A stretch of DNA of 12,693 nt from an uncultured Lachnospiraceae bacterium (GTDB lineage: Bacteria; Bacillota; Clostridia; Lachnospirales; Lachnospiraceae), in assembly GCA_902782625.1 (NCBI GenBank), contig CACZNZ010000525.1, positions 1 through 12,693 on the forward strand. The letters run 5' to 3'. Shown here in pieces: positions 1 to 6,390 of this stretch. The notes under the pieces were generated by a model. That model made no database searches and was not told the origin of the DNA. It worked only from the letters and a program-made list of their open reading frames with translations. A program made the translations under genes and the position numbers. The number at the start of each line of letters is the position of its first letter. Position 1 is the first letter of the stretch.

Positions 1-398
1 GGGAAGATCCTGCGGTAAATCTCCGGGAACATCTGGGTAATACTCTTCTTGCTTCCCTTGGATCCGAAATGTGCCGTAAATGCTTTGTTGAACCAGATCT
101 GGTTCCCATGGTTGTTCGTCACAATATAGGGAATCGGAAGCTCTTTCAACAGGTTCTTTTGTATCTGGCTTTGCTCAAATCCTGCCGACAGATACTCCGA
201 GGTGATATCTTTTTCCAGCTTCTCATAGCAAATGAAAGCAATCATCACAAAGAGTATGTCTGCAGCTATGGCAATCATGCCGAGAACATGATCAAGCTGG
301 AACACTTTCACGCCGACTGCCAGCATCACTGCTCCCAGGAGAAGTGGCAGCCACAGGATAAAGGTCAGCTTTTTGGAAAGCCTTTTTTGCTGTTTCAT
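1..398 (-). CDS. gdpP: Probable GdpP-type cyclic-di-AMP phosphodiesterase, N-terminal part only
   Basis: Partial gene; the 3' part lies beyond the left edge, and the first 132 residues are visible. Seen: ATG at 398 on the minus strand, preceded by AAAGGAG at good spacing. A basic start (MKQQKRLSKK) is followed by two hydrophobic segments at about residues 12-30 and 38-57. A charged linker then leads into a PAS-like stretch from about residue 85 (ELPIPYIVTNNHGNQIWFNKAF). Known: two membrane helices then a PAS domain is the start of GdpP/YybT proteins, which continue with a degenerate GGDEF and a DHH/DHHA1 phosphodiesterase that hydrolyses cyclic-di-AMP at the membrane. Inference: the DHH catalytic part is not in the window, so a PAS sensor kinase or other PAS membrane protein is not excluded. 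The gene is divergent from malQ. Confidence 0.68.
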   Translation of the reverse strand, partial: MKQQKRLSKKLTFILWLPLLLGAVMLAVGVKVFQLDHVLGMIAIAADILFVMIAFICYEKLEKDITSEYLSAGFEQSQIQKNLLKELPIPYIVTNNHGNQIWFNKAFTAHFGSKGSKKSITQMFPEIYRRIF

Positions 399-431
399 AC
401 TTCGCTCCTTTTTCAAAAAACAATGCAAGTT

Positions 432-460
432 ATTATAGCATCTTTTTTGGTGCTTTTAAA
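432..460 (-). promoter_or_regulatory. Promoter for the gdpP-like gene
   Basis: On the minus strand, a -35-like TTTAAA (455-460) and a perfect -10 TATAAT (432-437) are separated by 17 bases. TG precedes the -10 by one base (extended -10, TGCTATAAT). The start codon at 398 is about 30 bases downstream of the expected transcription start. Confidence 0.65.
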
Positions 461-531
461 GAAAAAAGTAATAATTAATTGGCGAAAAAATTTCTTTACA
501 AACCTTTTTGCTGTTCATCAAAACATTTTCG

Positions 532-540
532 TGATACAAT
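532..540 (+). promoter_or_regulatory. Extended -10 promoter for malQ
   Basis: TGATACAAT matches an extended -10 (TG one base before TACAAT, 535-540). A poor -35 candidate, TGTTCA, lies 17 bases upstream at 512-517. The malQ ribosome site AGGAGG (564-569) and ATG (579) follow at normal distances. The weak -35 means the call rests on the -10. Confidence 0.5.
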
Positions 541-578
541 ACTCAAATATATACCATAGATTCAGGAGGAATATTTCC

Positions 579-2090
579 ATGAGTAAGGAAACTTCATTAT
601 TACATCGTATGCGTCGAATGTCAGGAATTCTTGTCCATCCTACTTCTCTTCCGGGAAGATTCGGAATCGGTGACCTTGGACCGGAAGCCTATGCATTCGT
701 TGATTATCTGGCGAAAGCCGGCCAGCATCTCTGGCAGACTCTGCCACTTGGCCCGACAGGTCAGTTTGACTGCCCCTACCAGTGTTTTTCATCCTTTGCA
801 GGGCAGACATTACTGATTAGTCCCGAACTCCTGTGCCGGGAGGGTCTGCTTTCCGAATCGGATCTGGATAAGACACCCGATTTTCCACAGGATCATGTCG
901 ATTATGCGGCGGTAAGAGAGTTTAAGGTAGAGCTGTTTGAGAAGGCTTATCAACGCTTTTTATCGCTGCCTGATGATGACAAACTTGTAAAGAGTTTCAA
1001 TGATTTCTGCGATGAAACACCCTGGCTTTCCGATTATGCCATGTTTACCGCAATCCGTAAGTCCAAAGAGGAGACTCACTGGCTGACCTGGGAGAAAAAG
1101 TACCGTAAACCTACCAAATCCCAGAAGGCTGTCATCGCCAGAGAGCTTGAAGATGAAATCCGCTTTGAGTCTTTCCTTCAGTGGACATTCTTCCGTCAGT
1201 GGGCGGCCTTAAAGCAGTATGCCAATGAGCATGATGTCCTTTTTATAGGAGATCTCCCCATCTTCGTATCCGGAGACAGCGCCGATGTATGGGCACAGCC
1301 ACAGATGTTCCAGCTTGACAAGGATGGATTCCCTACCGTCGTTGCAGGTGTTCCGCCGGATTATTTCAGTAAAACCGGTCAGCTTTGGGGCAATCCTCTC
1401 TACAACTGGAAACAGCATAAGAAGACAGGCTTTGACTGGTGGCTGAAGCGTTTTGAGACACAGTTCCAGTTAAGTGACATCGTCCGTATCGATCATTTCC
1501 GGGGATTAGAAAGTTATTGGGAAGTTCCAGCCGACGCCGAGACAGCGCTCGAAGGCAAATGGGTTGACGGACCAAAAGATGATTTCTTCCTGGCTGTAAA
1601 AGATCGTTTTGGAGATGATCTTCCTATCATCGCCGAGGATCTGGGCATCATTACCGATGAGGTACGTGCGCTGCGGGATCGCTTCGGTCTTCCCGGCATG
1701 AAGATTCTCCAGTTCGCTTTTGAAGATTATGACAGTGCTTACCTTCCTTATAATCAGCCATATAACAGTGTATGCTATACGGGCACTCACGACAATGACA
1801 CCACAACGGGATGGTATGAAAAAGCCAGTGAACAGGTACGTGATAAGGTTCGTCGTTACATGAATACGGACGGTTCCCAGATCAGCTGGGATTTCATCCG
1901 AACCTGTCTGGGCTCTCCTGCACGCTTTGCCATCGTCCCGATTCAGGATCTTTTCTGTCAGGGAAGCGACTGCCGTATGAATACTCCGGGCGTCGCTGAA
2001 GGCAACTGGGCGTATCGTTTCCCGAAACATCTTCTGACGAGCGATATTGCAAATCGTCTGCGTGATATGACCGAACTGTTCGGAAGATAG
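579..2090 (+). CDS. malQ: 4-alpha-glucanotransferase (amylomaltase, disproportionating enzyme)
   Basis: MalQ (GH77) transfers alpha-1,4-glucan segments between maltodextrins in the cytoplasm, feeding glycogen/maltodextrin use with glucan phosphorylase. The 503-residue product is normal for the short bacterial type. Seen: early family motif SGILVHPTSLPGRFGIGD (residues 15-32), LPLGPTG, GDLPIFVSGDSADVWA, the nucleophile Asp305 in VRIDHFRG, the acid/base Glu353 in IIAEDLG, and the third acid Asp405 in GTHDNDTTTGW. The C-terminal FPKHLLTSDIANRLRDM stretch is typical. Start chosen: the frame is open far upstream, but AGGAGG at 564-569 sits 9 bases before ATG 579, and residues from there match the family start. 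The upstream extension would cover the gdpP promoter and gene. plsC follows after 9 bases, so the two are probably cotranscribed. Confidence 0.97.
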   Translation: MSKETSLLHRMRRMSGILVHPTSLPGRFGIGDLGPEAYAFVDYLAKAGQHLWQTLPLGPTGQFDCPYQCFSSFAGQTLLISPELLCREGLLSESDLDKTPDFPQDHVDYAAVREFKVELFEKAYQRFLSLPDDDKLVKSFNDFCDETPWLSDYAMFTAIRKSKEETHWLTWEKKYRKPTKSQKAVIARELEDEIRFESFLQWTFFRQWAALKQYANEHDVLFIGDLPIFVSGDSADVWAQPQMFQLDKDGFPTVVAGVPPDYFSKTGQLWGNPLYNWKQHKKTGFDWWLKRFETQFQLSDIVRIDHFRGLESYWEVPADAETALEGKWVDGPKDDFFLAVKDRFGDDLPIIAEDLGIITDEVRALRDRFGLPGMKILQFAFEDYDSAYLPYNQPYNSVCYTGTHDNDTTTGWYEKASEQVRDKVRRYMNTDGSQISWDFIRTCLGSPARFAIVPIQDLFCQGSDCRMNTPGVAEGNWAYRFPKHLLTSDIANRLRDMTELFGR

Positions 2091-2099
2091 GAGGTGCCT

Positions 2100-2822
2100 A
2101 TGAATTTCAGAGCCATTCGAGTTATCTTATACCTCATTTACTATTTCAGCTCGACAGCGCCTCTTCGGAGACGACTTCGTGCTCTGGAGCAGAAGGATCC
2201 GAAAAAGGCACAGGAGATTGCCTTTGCCTCGGTGCAGAAGGCAATCAATCATGTAATCCGGATCTGTGGAGTGGATGTGACGGTGGAAGGAAAAGAAAAT
2301 ATTCCGGATGAGGCCGTTTTGTTCGTCGGAAACCACACGAGTTATTTTGACATTGTCACCTTGCTTCATGTCTCCGACAGGCCTTTGGGCTTTGTCGCAA
2401 AAAAAGAGCTGCGTTCCATTCCGGGACTTTCCGGATGGATGGAGCGAATCCACTGCCTGTTCCTCGATCGCAATGATCTCAAACAAGGTTTTGCTACGAT
2501 CATGGAAGGCGTAGAATCTCTGAAAAGCGGCTACTCCATGTGTGTTTATCCTGAAGGAACCAGGAGCAAGACAGGAGAACTGGGTGAATTCCATGCCGGA
2601 AGCCTCAAGATGGCACAGCGTTCCAAAGCCCCTGTCGTTCCCGTCGCCGTATCAGGCACGCGGGATATCTATGAGAACAATAAAGGATTTGTCCTGACCC
2701 CGGCTCATGTAAAGATCTCTTTTGGAAGTCCTTTTGTAATCACGGATCTTCCGAAAGAAGAGAGAAAATTTGCCTCAGATAAGACCAAACAGGCGATTGC
2801 CGATCTGCTCGATCAGATGTAA
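2100..2822 (+). CDS. plsC: 1-acyl-sn-glycerol-3-phosphate acyltransferase (PlsC/LPLAT family)
   Basis: This membrane-associated enzyme acylates lysophosphatidic acid to phosphatidic acid in phospholipid synthesis. Seen in 240 residues: a hydrophobic N-terminus (about 7-20), the catalytic HX4D motif NHTSYFDI (His79, Asp84), the block FLDRNDLKQG (121-130), the phosphate-binding motif YPEGTRS (150-156) and VVPVAVSG (179-186). These are the four conserved blocks of the PlsC family in order. Start: AGGAGG at 2089-2094 overlaps the malQ stop and gives ATG 2100 with 5-base spacing. An in-frame GTG at 2094 lies inside that ribosome site and is rejected. Family members vary in acceptor, so the exact lysolipid substrate is inferred. 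Translation is probably coupled to malQ, although the two functions are not obviously linked. Confidence 0.93.
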   Translation: MNFRAIRVILYLIYYFSSTAPLRRRLRALEQKDPKKAQEIAFASVQKAINHVIRICGVDVTVEGKENIPDEAVLFVGNHTSYFDIVTLLHVSDRPLGFVAKKELRSIPGLSGWMERIHCLFLDRNDLKQGFATIMEGVESLKSGYSMCVYPEGTRSKTGELGEFHAGSLKMAQRSKAPVVPVAVSGTRDIYENNKGFVLTPAHVKISFGSPFVITDLPKEERKFASDKTKQAIADLLDQM

Positions 2823-2836
2823 CAGACAAATTAGAG

Positions 2837-2865
2837 TTGATAAACAGGTGGATTAGTGTTATAAC
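2837..2865 (+). promoter_or_regulatory. Strong promoter for the membrane protein gene
   Basis: TTGATA (2837-2842) and TATAAC (2860-2865) are separated by exactly 17 bases, and TG lies one base before the -10 (extended -10, TGTTATAAC). Only 14 bases separate the plsC stop from the -35, so the downstream gene has its own promoter. It may also receive readthrough, since no terminator follows plsC. Confidence 0.75.
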
Positions 2866-2914
2866 CTTATAGTAAAATATCGAAAGACACGAAGATTTAG
2901 GAGGATTGGATACC

Positions 2915-3424
2915 ATGAACTCAACAGTTTGGATTGTACTAGCGGTTGTACTCGTGGTACTGGCAGCCGTTACAGGCTTCCTGTACTATCAGGGCAACAA
3001 GCTGCAGAAGAAGCAGGCAGAACAGCAGGCAGAGATCGCAAAGCATGCACAACAGATGAATTTGCTGATCATTGATAAAAAGAAACTTCCTCTTCGTGAT
3101 TCCGGCCTTCCGCAGATGGTGCTGGATCAGGCTCCCGCCAGAGCAAAAAGAGCGAAAGTACCTATTGTAAAAGCAAAAGTCGGTCCGAAGATCATGTCCC
3201 TCATGGCAAATGAGGATATTTACGATGAGATCCCCGTAAAGGCAAATGTCAAGGCAATGGTTTCCGGTATTTATATCACATCCGTGAACAACTATCGGAA
3301 TGCACCGGTTCCTGAGCCGGAGAAAAAGGGCTTCTTTGAGAAGATCCGCAGAAAGGCTGCCGAAGGAACAGCACCTGCACCGACTACCGAATCCAAGAAA
3401 AAGGGATCAAAGAAAAATTCATAA
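2915..3424 (+). CDS. Uncharacterised single-pass membrane protein with coiled-coil-like segment
   Basis: I do not recognise a named family. Seen in 169 residues: an N-terminal hydrophobic helix (about 4-25, WIVLAVVLVVLAAVTGFLYY) with no clear signal-peptidase site, then a Gln/Lys/Ala-rich, probably coiled-coil segment (about 28-50, LQKKQAEQQAEIAKHAQQ). A compact middle region (about 51-128) contains IIDKKKLPLRDSGLPQMV and PKIMSLMANEDIYDEIPVKANVKAMVSGIYI. The tail from about 140 is Lys/Glu/Pro-rich and likely disordered, ending KKKGSKKNS. The positive charge after the helix suggests the body is cytoplasmic (inference). Start: ATG 2915, 10 bases after AGGAGG (2899-2904); a TTG at 2906 is too close to that site. 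It is monocistronic between a strong promoter and a strong terminator, which suggests substantial expression. Confidence 0.85.
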   Translation: MNSTVWIVLAVVLVVLAAVTGFLYYQGNKLQKKQAEQQAEIAKHAQQMNLLIIDKKKLPLRDSGLPQMVLDQAPARAKRAKVPIVKAKVGPKIMSLMANEDIYDEIPVKANVKAMVSGIYITSVNNYRNAPVPEPEKKGFFEKIRRKAAEGTAPAPTTESKKKGSKKNS

Positions 3425-3434
3425 TCATTCATGC

Positions 3435-3490
3435 AAAAAACCTCTCTGAAAGCTCAGGCAAACTGCCTGTCTGATTCAGAGAGGTTTTTT
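3435..3490. terminator. Bidirectional intrinsic terminator between the membrane protein gene and ddl
   Basis: A perfect 10-bp stem pairs CCTCTCTGAA (3441-3450) with TTCAGAGAGG (3475-3484). It is flanked by A6 on the left (3435-3440) and T7 on the right (3485-3491), so it works in both directions. The loop contains a second small hairpin, CAGGCA (3455-3460) with TGCCTG (3464-3469). It sits 10 bases after the plus-strand stop and 20 bases after the ddl stop on the minus strand. Confidence 0.93.
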
Positions 3491-3510
3491 TATTGGTCTA
3501 TCCGTTATGA

Positions 3511-4575
3511 TTATCCGTCATATCTGTTCAGCGCCAGTTCAATCAGCTTATCTGTCAGTTCTCTTTTGCTGATATCTTTTGCTTCCCATAACATGGGGTA
3601 CATGCTGATCGCTGTAAACCCGGGCATTGTGTTGATCTCATTGAAGATTACTTCATTACCGTCCTTGGTCAGGAAGAAATCCACTCTGGAAAGGCCTTCT
3701 CCCCCGACAGCGTCAAAGATGGCACAGGCAGCTTTACGAACTTCTTTTTCCTTCCCTTCCGGGAGTTCCGGATTTATGACTGTTTTGGATTCTTCGTTAT
3801 TATATTTCGCATCATAAGAGTAGAATTCATCGGCGGCAAGAATCTCACCAACGCCGGAGGCTTTGGTTTCTTCTCCTCCTAAAACGGCGCATTCGAGTTC
3901 TCTTCCTACAATTGCCTCTTCGACGAGGATCTTGTCATCATGCTCGGCAGCCAGTTTCAGTGCCTCGCATAAAGATGCCGTATCTTCCGCCTTGCTTACC
4001 CCTTGGGAGGATCCTGCTTTAGACGGCTTGACAAATACCGGATAGGAGAATCTGTTCTCTACTCTTTTTACTACCTTATCTATATCATGCAGATCTCGTC
4101 TTCGTACACCTTCAAACGCCGCCTGACGGATACCGATATGGTCAACGATAATCTTTGTATAGAACTTATCCATTGAACATGCCGAAGCCAGAACACCACA
4201 GCCTACATAAGGGATCTGGGCAAGTTCCAGCAGACCCTGCAGGGTTCCGTCTTCGCCGTTCATGCCATGAAGCACCGGGAACACCACATCGATATGCCGT
4301 TTTTCGATATGGTTTCCCTCCAGGATCCATACTTCCCCTTTCCCGGTTTCCGGAGAAAGAATCGCCTGTTTCTTCCCCTGGAGCCAGCTTCCGTCCTCCA
4401 CATCAGAAATCTTTTCAATCAACTTCCAATGCCCTTCTTTTGTGATTCCTATCATGAGGATATCATATTTTTCAGGATCCAGACTCTTTATCACATTACC
4501 GGCAGAAACCAGGGAAACCTCATGTTCCGAAGATCTTCCTCCCATAATTACTGCCACCGTTAATTTCTTTGACAT
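3511..4575 (-). CDS. ddl: D-alanine--D-alanine ligase
   Basis: ATP-grasp enzyme that joins two D-Ala for peptidoglycan precursor synthesis in the cytoplasm. The 354 residues show GGRSSEHEVS (12-21), VFPVLHGMNGEDGTLQG (98-114), SMDKFYTK (134-141), the ATP-binding VFVKPSKAGSSQGV (180-193), GRELECAVLG (224-233) and the metal-binding/active-site block FNEINTMPGFT (311-321). The omega-loop FYSYDAKY (251-258) ends in Tyr258. Known: Tyr there marks D-Ala-D-Ala specificity, whereas D-Ala-D-Lac ligases such as Leuconostoc Ddl have Phe, so a vancomycin-resistance-type ligase is unlikely. Start: ATG 4575 follows a modest AGAAGGG site; the in-frame TTG at 4593 has no ribosome site. The gene is monocistronic, divergent from ispE, and ends at the bidirectional terminator. 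Confidence 0.97.
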   Translation of the reverse strand: MSKKLTVAVIMGGRSSEHEVSLVSAGNVIKSLDPEKYDILMIGITKEGHWKLIEKISDVEDGSWLQGKKQAILSPETGKGEVWILEGNHIEKRHIDVVFPVLHGMNGEDGTLQGLLELAQIPYVGCGVLASACSMDKFYTKIIVDHIGIRQAAFEGVRRRDLHDIDKVVKRVENRFSYPVFVKPSKAGSSQGVSKAEDTASLCEALKLAAEHDDKILVEEAIVGRELECAVLGGEETKASGVGEILAADEFYSYDAKYNNEESKTVINPELPEGKEKEVRKAACAIFDAVGGEGLSRVDFFLTKDGNEVIFNEINTMPGFTAISMYPMLWEAKDISKRELTDKLIELALNRYDG

Positions 4576-4620
4576 ACTCACCCTTCTTTCCAAATGTTTT
4601 GCGTCTGTATGATGAGTCTC

Positions 4621-4650
4621 ATTGTAGCATACTTAAATAATATTGTACAA
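4621..4650 (-). promoter_or_regulatory. Promoter for ddl
   Basis: On the minus strand, -35 TTGTAC (4645-4650) and -10 TACAAT (4621-4626) are separated by 18 bases, with an extended -10 (TGCTACAAT). The leader to the ddl ATG is about 40 bases. The -35 lies inside the palindrome ATTGTACAAT. Confidence 0.7.
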
Positions 4651-4651
4651 T
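4642..4651. promoter_or_regulatory. Palindrome ATTGTACAAT over the ddl -35
   Basis: Perfect 10-base inverted repeat with TTGT/ACAA half-sites and no spacer. It covers the ddl -35 and lies 8 bases before the ispE -35. It begins inside an 11-base direct repeat (ATAATATTGTA at 4637-4647 and again at 4683-4693). It is a possible regulator site, but the half-site spacing differs from the second palindrome, so the same protein may not bind both. Confidence 0.35.
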
Positions 4652-4659
4652 CTCTACAC

Positions 4660-4687
4660 TTGATTTTTCGTATAAAAGCAATATAAT
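4660..4687 (+). promoter_or_regulatory. Promoter for ispE-gntR
   Basis: TTGATT (4660-4665) and a perfect TATAAT (4682-4687) are separated by 16 bases. It faces away from the ddl promoter, with the two -35 elements only 9 bases apart. Unlike the other promoters noted here, it lacks the TG of an extended -10. Confidence 0.72.
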
Positions 4688-4688
4688 A

Positions 4689-4698
4689 TTGTATACAA
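4689..4698. promoter_or_regulatory. Possible GntR/FCD operator TTGTATACAA at the ispE transcription start
   Basis: Perfect 10-base palindrome one base after the ispE -10, so it should overlap the transcription start. Extending to 4686-4701 gives 7 of 8 matching pairs. Known: FadR/FCD-type GntR regulators often bind short palindromes with GT...AC cores such as (T)GGTATACC(A). Inference: the FCD regulator encoded next to ispE could bind here and repress its own operon. Confidence 0.45.
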
Positions 4699-4719
4699 GA
4701 TACACAGGAGGTACAATTT

Positions 4720-5601
4720 ATGGATCAGACGTTGCAATTGAAGGCCTATGCCAAAGTTAATCTTGCTTTAGACGTGACAGGCCGGAAGGAGAACGGCTAT
4801 CACACGGTCCGGATGGTCATGCAGACCGTGAGACTTTATGATCGTATCTATATGGAAAAAAACGCGGACGGGGAGATCCGCCTGACATCCAATCTCCCTT
4901 ATTTGCCAATGGATGATAAAAATCTTGTCTATCAGGCCATTGACCGGATCCGTACAGATTACCAGTTAAAAGAAGGCGTGAATGTAAGGATTGATAAACA
5001 TATCCCGGTAGCTGCCGGACTTGCAGGAGGAAGCTCTGATGCCGCTGCCGCTCTTGTCGGCATGAACCAGCTGTTTTCTCTCAATATAAGGCAGAAGAAA
5101 CTGATGAATCTCGGCCTGTCTCTCGGAGCCGATATTCCATTTTGCATTATGCGTGGTACGGCTCTTGCCGAAGGGATCGGGGAAATCCTGACACCTCTTC
5201 CGTCGATCCCAGAATGCTGGTTTGTATTGGTCAAGCCTTCCTTTTCCATGTCCACACGTTTTGTCTATCAGAATCTTGTACTGGATGATAATACTAAACA
5301 CCCAGATGTAGACCGGATGTGTGCGGGAATCCGGGAAGGGAGTCTTCCCGTCATTATCGAAAATATGGGAAATGTATTGGAGCAGGTTACGACGGCTCAT
5401 TATCCGGATATCATTCGTATCAAGGAGGATCTCCGGAGTCTGGGAGCGCTCGAAGCATTGATGAGCGGCAGCGGGTCTACGGTATTCGGCATCTTTGATG
5501 ACCCGGATCTGGCTTACCGGGCAGCAAAGGCTCTCAAAAAGAACCCACAGATTCGTCTTGTCAGAGCGGTCACTCCCTTTCAGAAAGCAATTGCAGAATA
5601 A
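4720..5601 (+). CDS. ispE: 4-diphosphocytidyl-2-C-methyl-D-erythritol kinase
   Basis: GHMP-family kinase that phosphorylates the 2-OH of CDP-methylerythritol with ATP, the fourth step of the MEP route to isopentenyl diphosphate. The 293 residues match the usual length. Seen: AYAKVNLALDVTGRKENGYH (9-28) with the substrate-contacting Lys12, the ATP-binding glycine loop PVAAGLAGGSSDAAAAL (96-112), LGADIPFCIMRGTALAEGIGE (135-155) with the probable catalytic Asp138, and the C-terminal GHMP motif MSGSGSTVFGIF (248-259). Start: ATG 4720, 8 bases after AGGAGG (4706-4711). The stop at 5601 overlaps the first base of the ribosome site of the gntR gene, so the two are an operon. Isoprenoids made here supply undecaprenyl phosphate, a loose link to the divergent cell-wall gene ddl. 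Confidence 0.97.
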   Translation: MDQTLQLKAYAKVNLALDVTGRKENGYHTVRMVMQTVRLYDRIYMEKNADGEIRLTSNLPYLPMDDKNLVYQAIDRIRTDYQLKEGVNVRIDKHIPVAAGLAGGSSDAAAALVGMNQLFSLNIRQKKLMNLGLSLGADIPFCIMRGTALAEGIGEILTPLPSIPECWFVLVKPSFSMSTRFVYQNLVLDDNTKHPDVDRMCAGIREGSLPVIIENMGNVLEQVTTAHYPDIIRIKEDLRSLGALEALMSGSGSTVFGIFDDPDLAYRAAKALKKNPQIRLVRAVTPFQKAIAE

Positions 5602-5615
5602 GGAGGCATTCTACT

Positions 5616-6311
5616 TTGAAAAAAGAACATCATTTCAATATCGTCTCCAATAAGTATATCCCTTTAAGAGATGTTGTCTTCCAGACACTGCGGCAGGCGA
5701 TCATTACCGGTGAATTCGAACCGGGAGAGCGCCTTATGGAGGTTTCTCTTTCTGAAAGCCTTGGTGTAAGCCGGACACCCGTGCGGGAAGCAATCCGAAA
5801 GCTCGAACTGGAAGGACTTGTCGTCATGGTTCCCAGGAAAGGAGCCCATGTATCCAAGATCACCGAAAAAAATCTTCAGGAAGTCCTGGAAATCCGTACA
5901 GTCTTAGAAGAGTTTGCCGTTGTCCTGGCCAGTGAACGGATCTCGCCGAAAGGACTTGAGGAGCTTACTGCCAGACATAAGGCTTTTGTGGATTCTGTGC
6001 AATCGGATGATCTGGTGACAATTGCACAAAGGGATGAGGAATTTCACGATGCTATTTTCCGGGCAACGGACAATGCCAGACTGCTTTCCATCATCAATAA
6101 TCTGCGGGAACAGTTCTACCGTTACCGGTTGGAATACCTTAAGGATCTCCATAAACGTTCTGTCCTGATCGAGGAACATGAGCGCCTGTGCAGGGCAATC
6201 TCATCCGGAGACAGCAAGAAGGCAAGACGCATCATGAAAGAGCATCTTGACAACCAGCAGAAATCCATTCTTGAGACTCTGCACTTTGAAGATATTCTTG
6301 GAGAATCCTGA
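5616..6311 (+). CDS. GntR-family transcriptional regulator with FCD ligand domain
   Basis: DNA-binding regulator of the FadR/FCD subfamily, 231 residues, a normal size. Seen: a winged helix-turn-helix at about 14-80 with the signature QTLRQAIITGEFEPGERL, then LSESLGVSRTPVREAIRKLELEGLV and the wing RKGAHVSKI. It is followed by an all-helical FCD domain (about 87-225). Putative metal/ligand residues Asp140, His144 (DEEFH), His188 (EEHERL) and His210 (KEHLDN) have the spacing of metal-binding FCD domains, so an organic-acid effector is plausible (inference). Start: TTG 5616, 9 bases after AGGAGG (5601-5606); no ATG exists before residue 41, inside the DNA-binding domain. It is in an operon with ispE. 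It may act on TTGTATACAA at 4689-4698. The effector is unknown. Confidence 0.93.
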   Translation: MKKEHHFNIVSNKYIPLRDVVFQTLRQAIITGEFEPGERLMEVSLSESLGVSRTPVREAIRKLELEGLVVMVPRKGAHVSKITEKNLQEVLEIRTVLEEFAVVLASERISPKGLEELTARHKAFVDSVQSDDLVTIAQRDEEFHDAIFRATDNARLLSIINNLREQFYRYRLEYLKDLHKRSVLIEEHERLCRAISSGDSKKARRIMKEHLDNQQKSILETLHFEDILGES

Positions 6312-6321
6312 CCCGTATCTT

Positions 6322-6350
6322 TTGACCATAAACGTAATATATGCTATCAT
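6322..6350 (+). promoter_or_regulatory. Promoter for cca-dnaX-ybaB-recR
   Basis: TTGACC (6322-6327) and TATCAT (6345-6350) are 17 bases apart, with an extended -10 (TGCTATCAT). The promoter lies just after the gntR stop (6311), where I see no terminator, so both readthrough and independent initiation are possible. The -10 is part of a palindrome TATCATGATA (6345-6354). Confidence 0.7.
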
Positions 6351-6390
6351 GATATCAACCTATGACACTTTGAAAGGAGGAATGTGTCCC

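Noticed and set aside
69..578. Upstream extension of the malQ frame by 170 codons
   Set aside because: It would run over the divergent gdpP gene and both promoters. AGGAGG at 564-569 and the family's normal N-terminus place the start at 579.
1506..2030. 174-codon open frame antisense to malQ
   Set aside because: It has no recognisable motif and lies wholly within the strongly conserved malQ coding region; a shadow frame.
2803..2818. ATCTG...CAGAT hairpin at the end of plsC as a terminator
   Set aside because: It is only 5 bp, lies inside the coding sequence and has no T-tract.
3431..3817. Plus-strand open frame from the terminator into ddl
   Set aside because: It starts in the terminator hairpin and is antisense to well-conserved ddl codons; no protein features.
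3511..4575. ddl as a vancomycin-resistance (D-Ala-D-Lac) ligase
   Set aside because: The omega-loop ends in Tyr258, as in ordinary D-Ala-D-Ala ligases. No vanH or vanX homologue is adjacent.
6247..6390. Upstream extension of the cca frame into gntR
   Set aside because: It overlaps the end of gntR and the cca promoter. AAAGGAGG points to ATG 6391, which gives the usual protein start.
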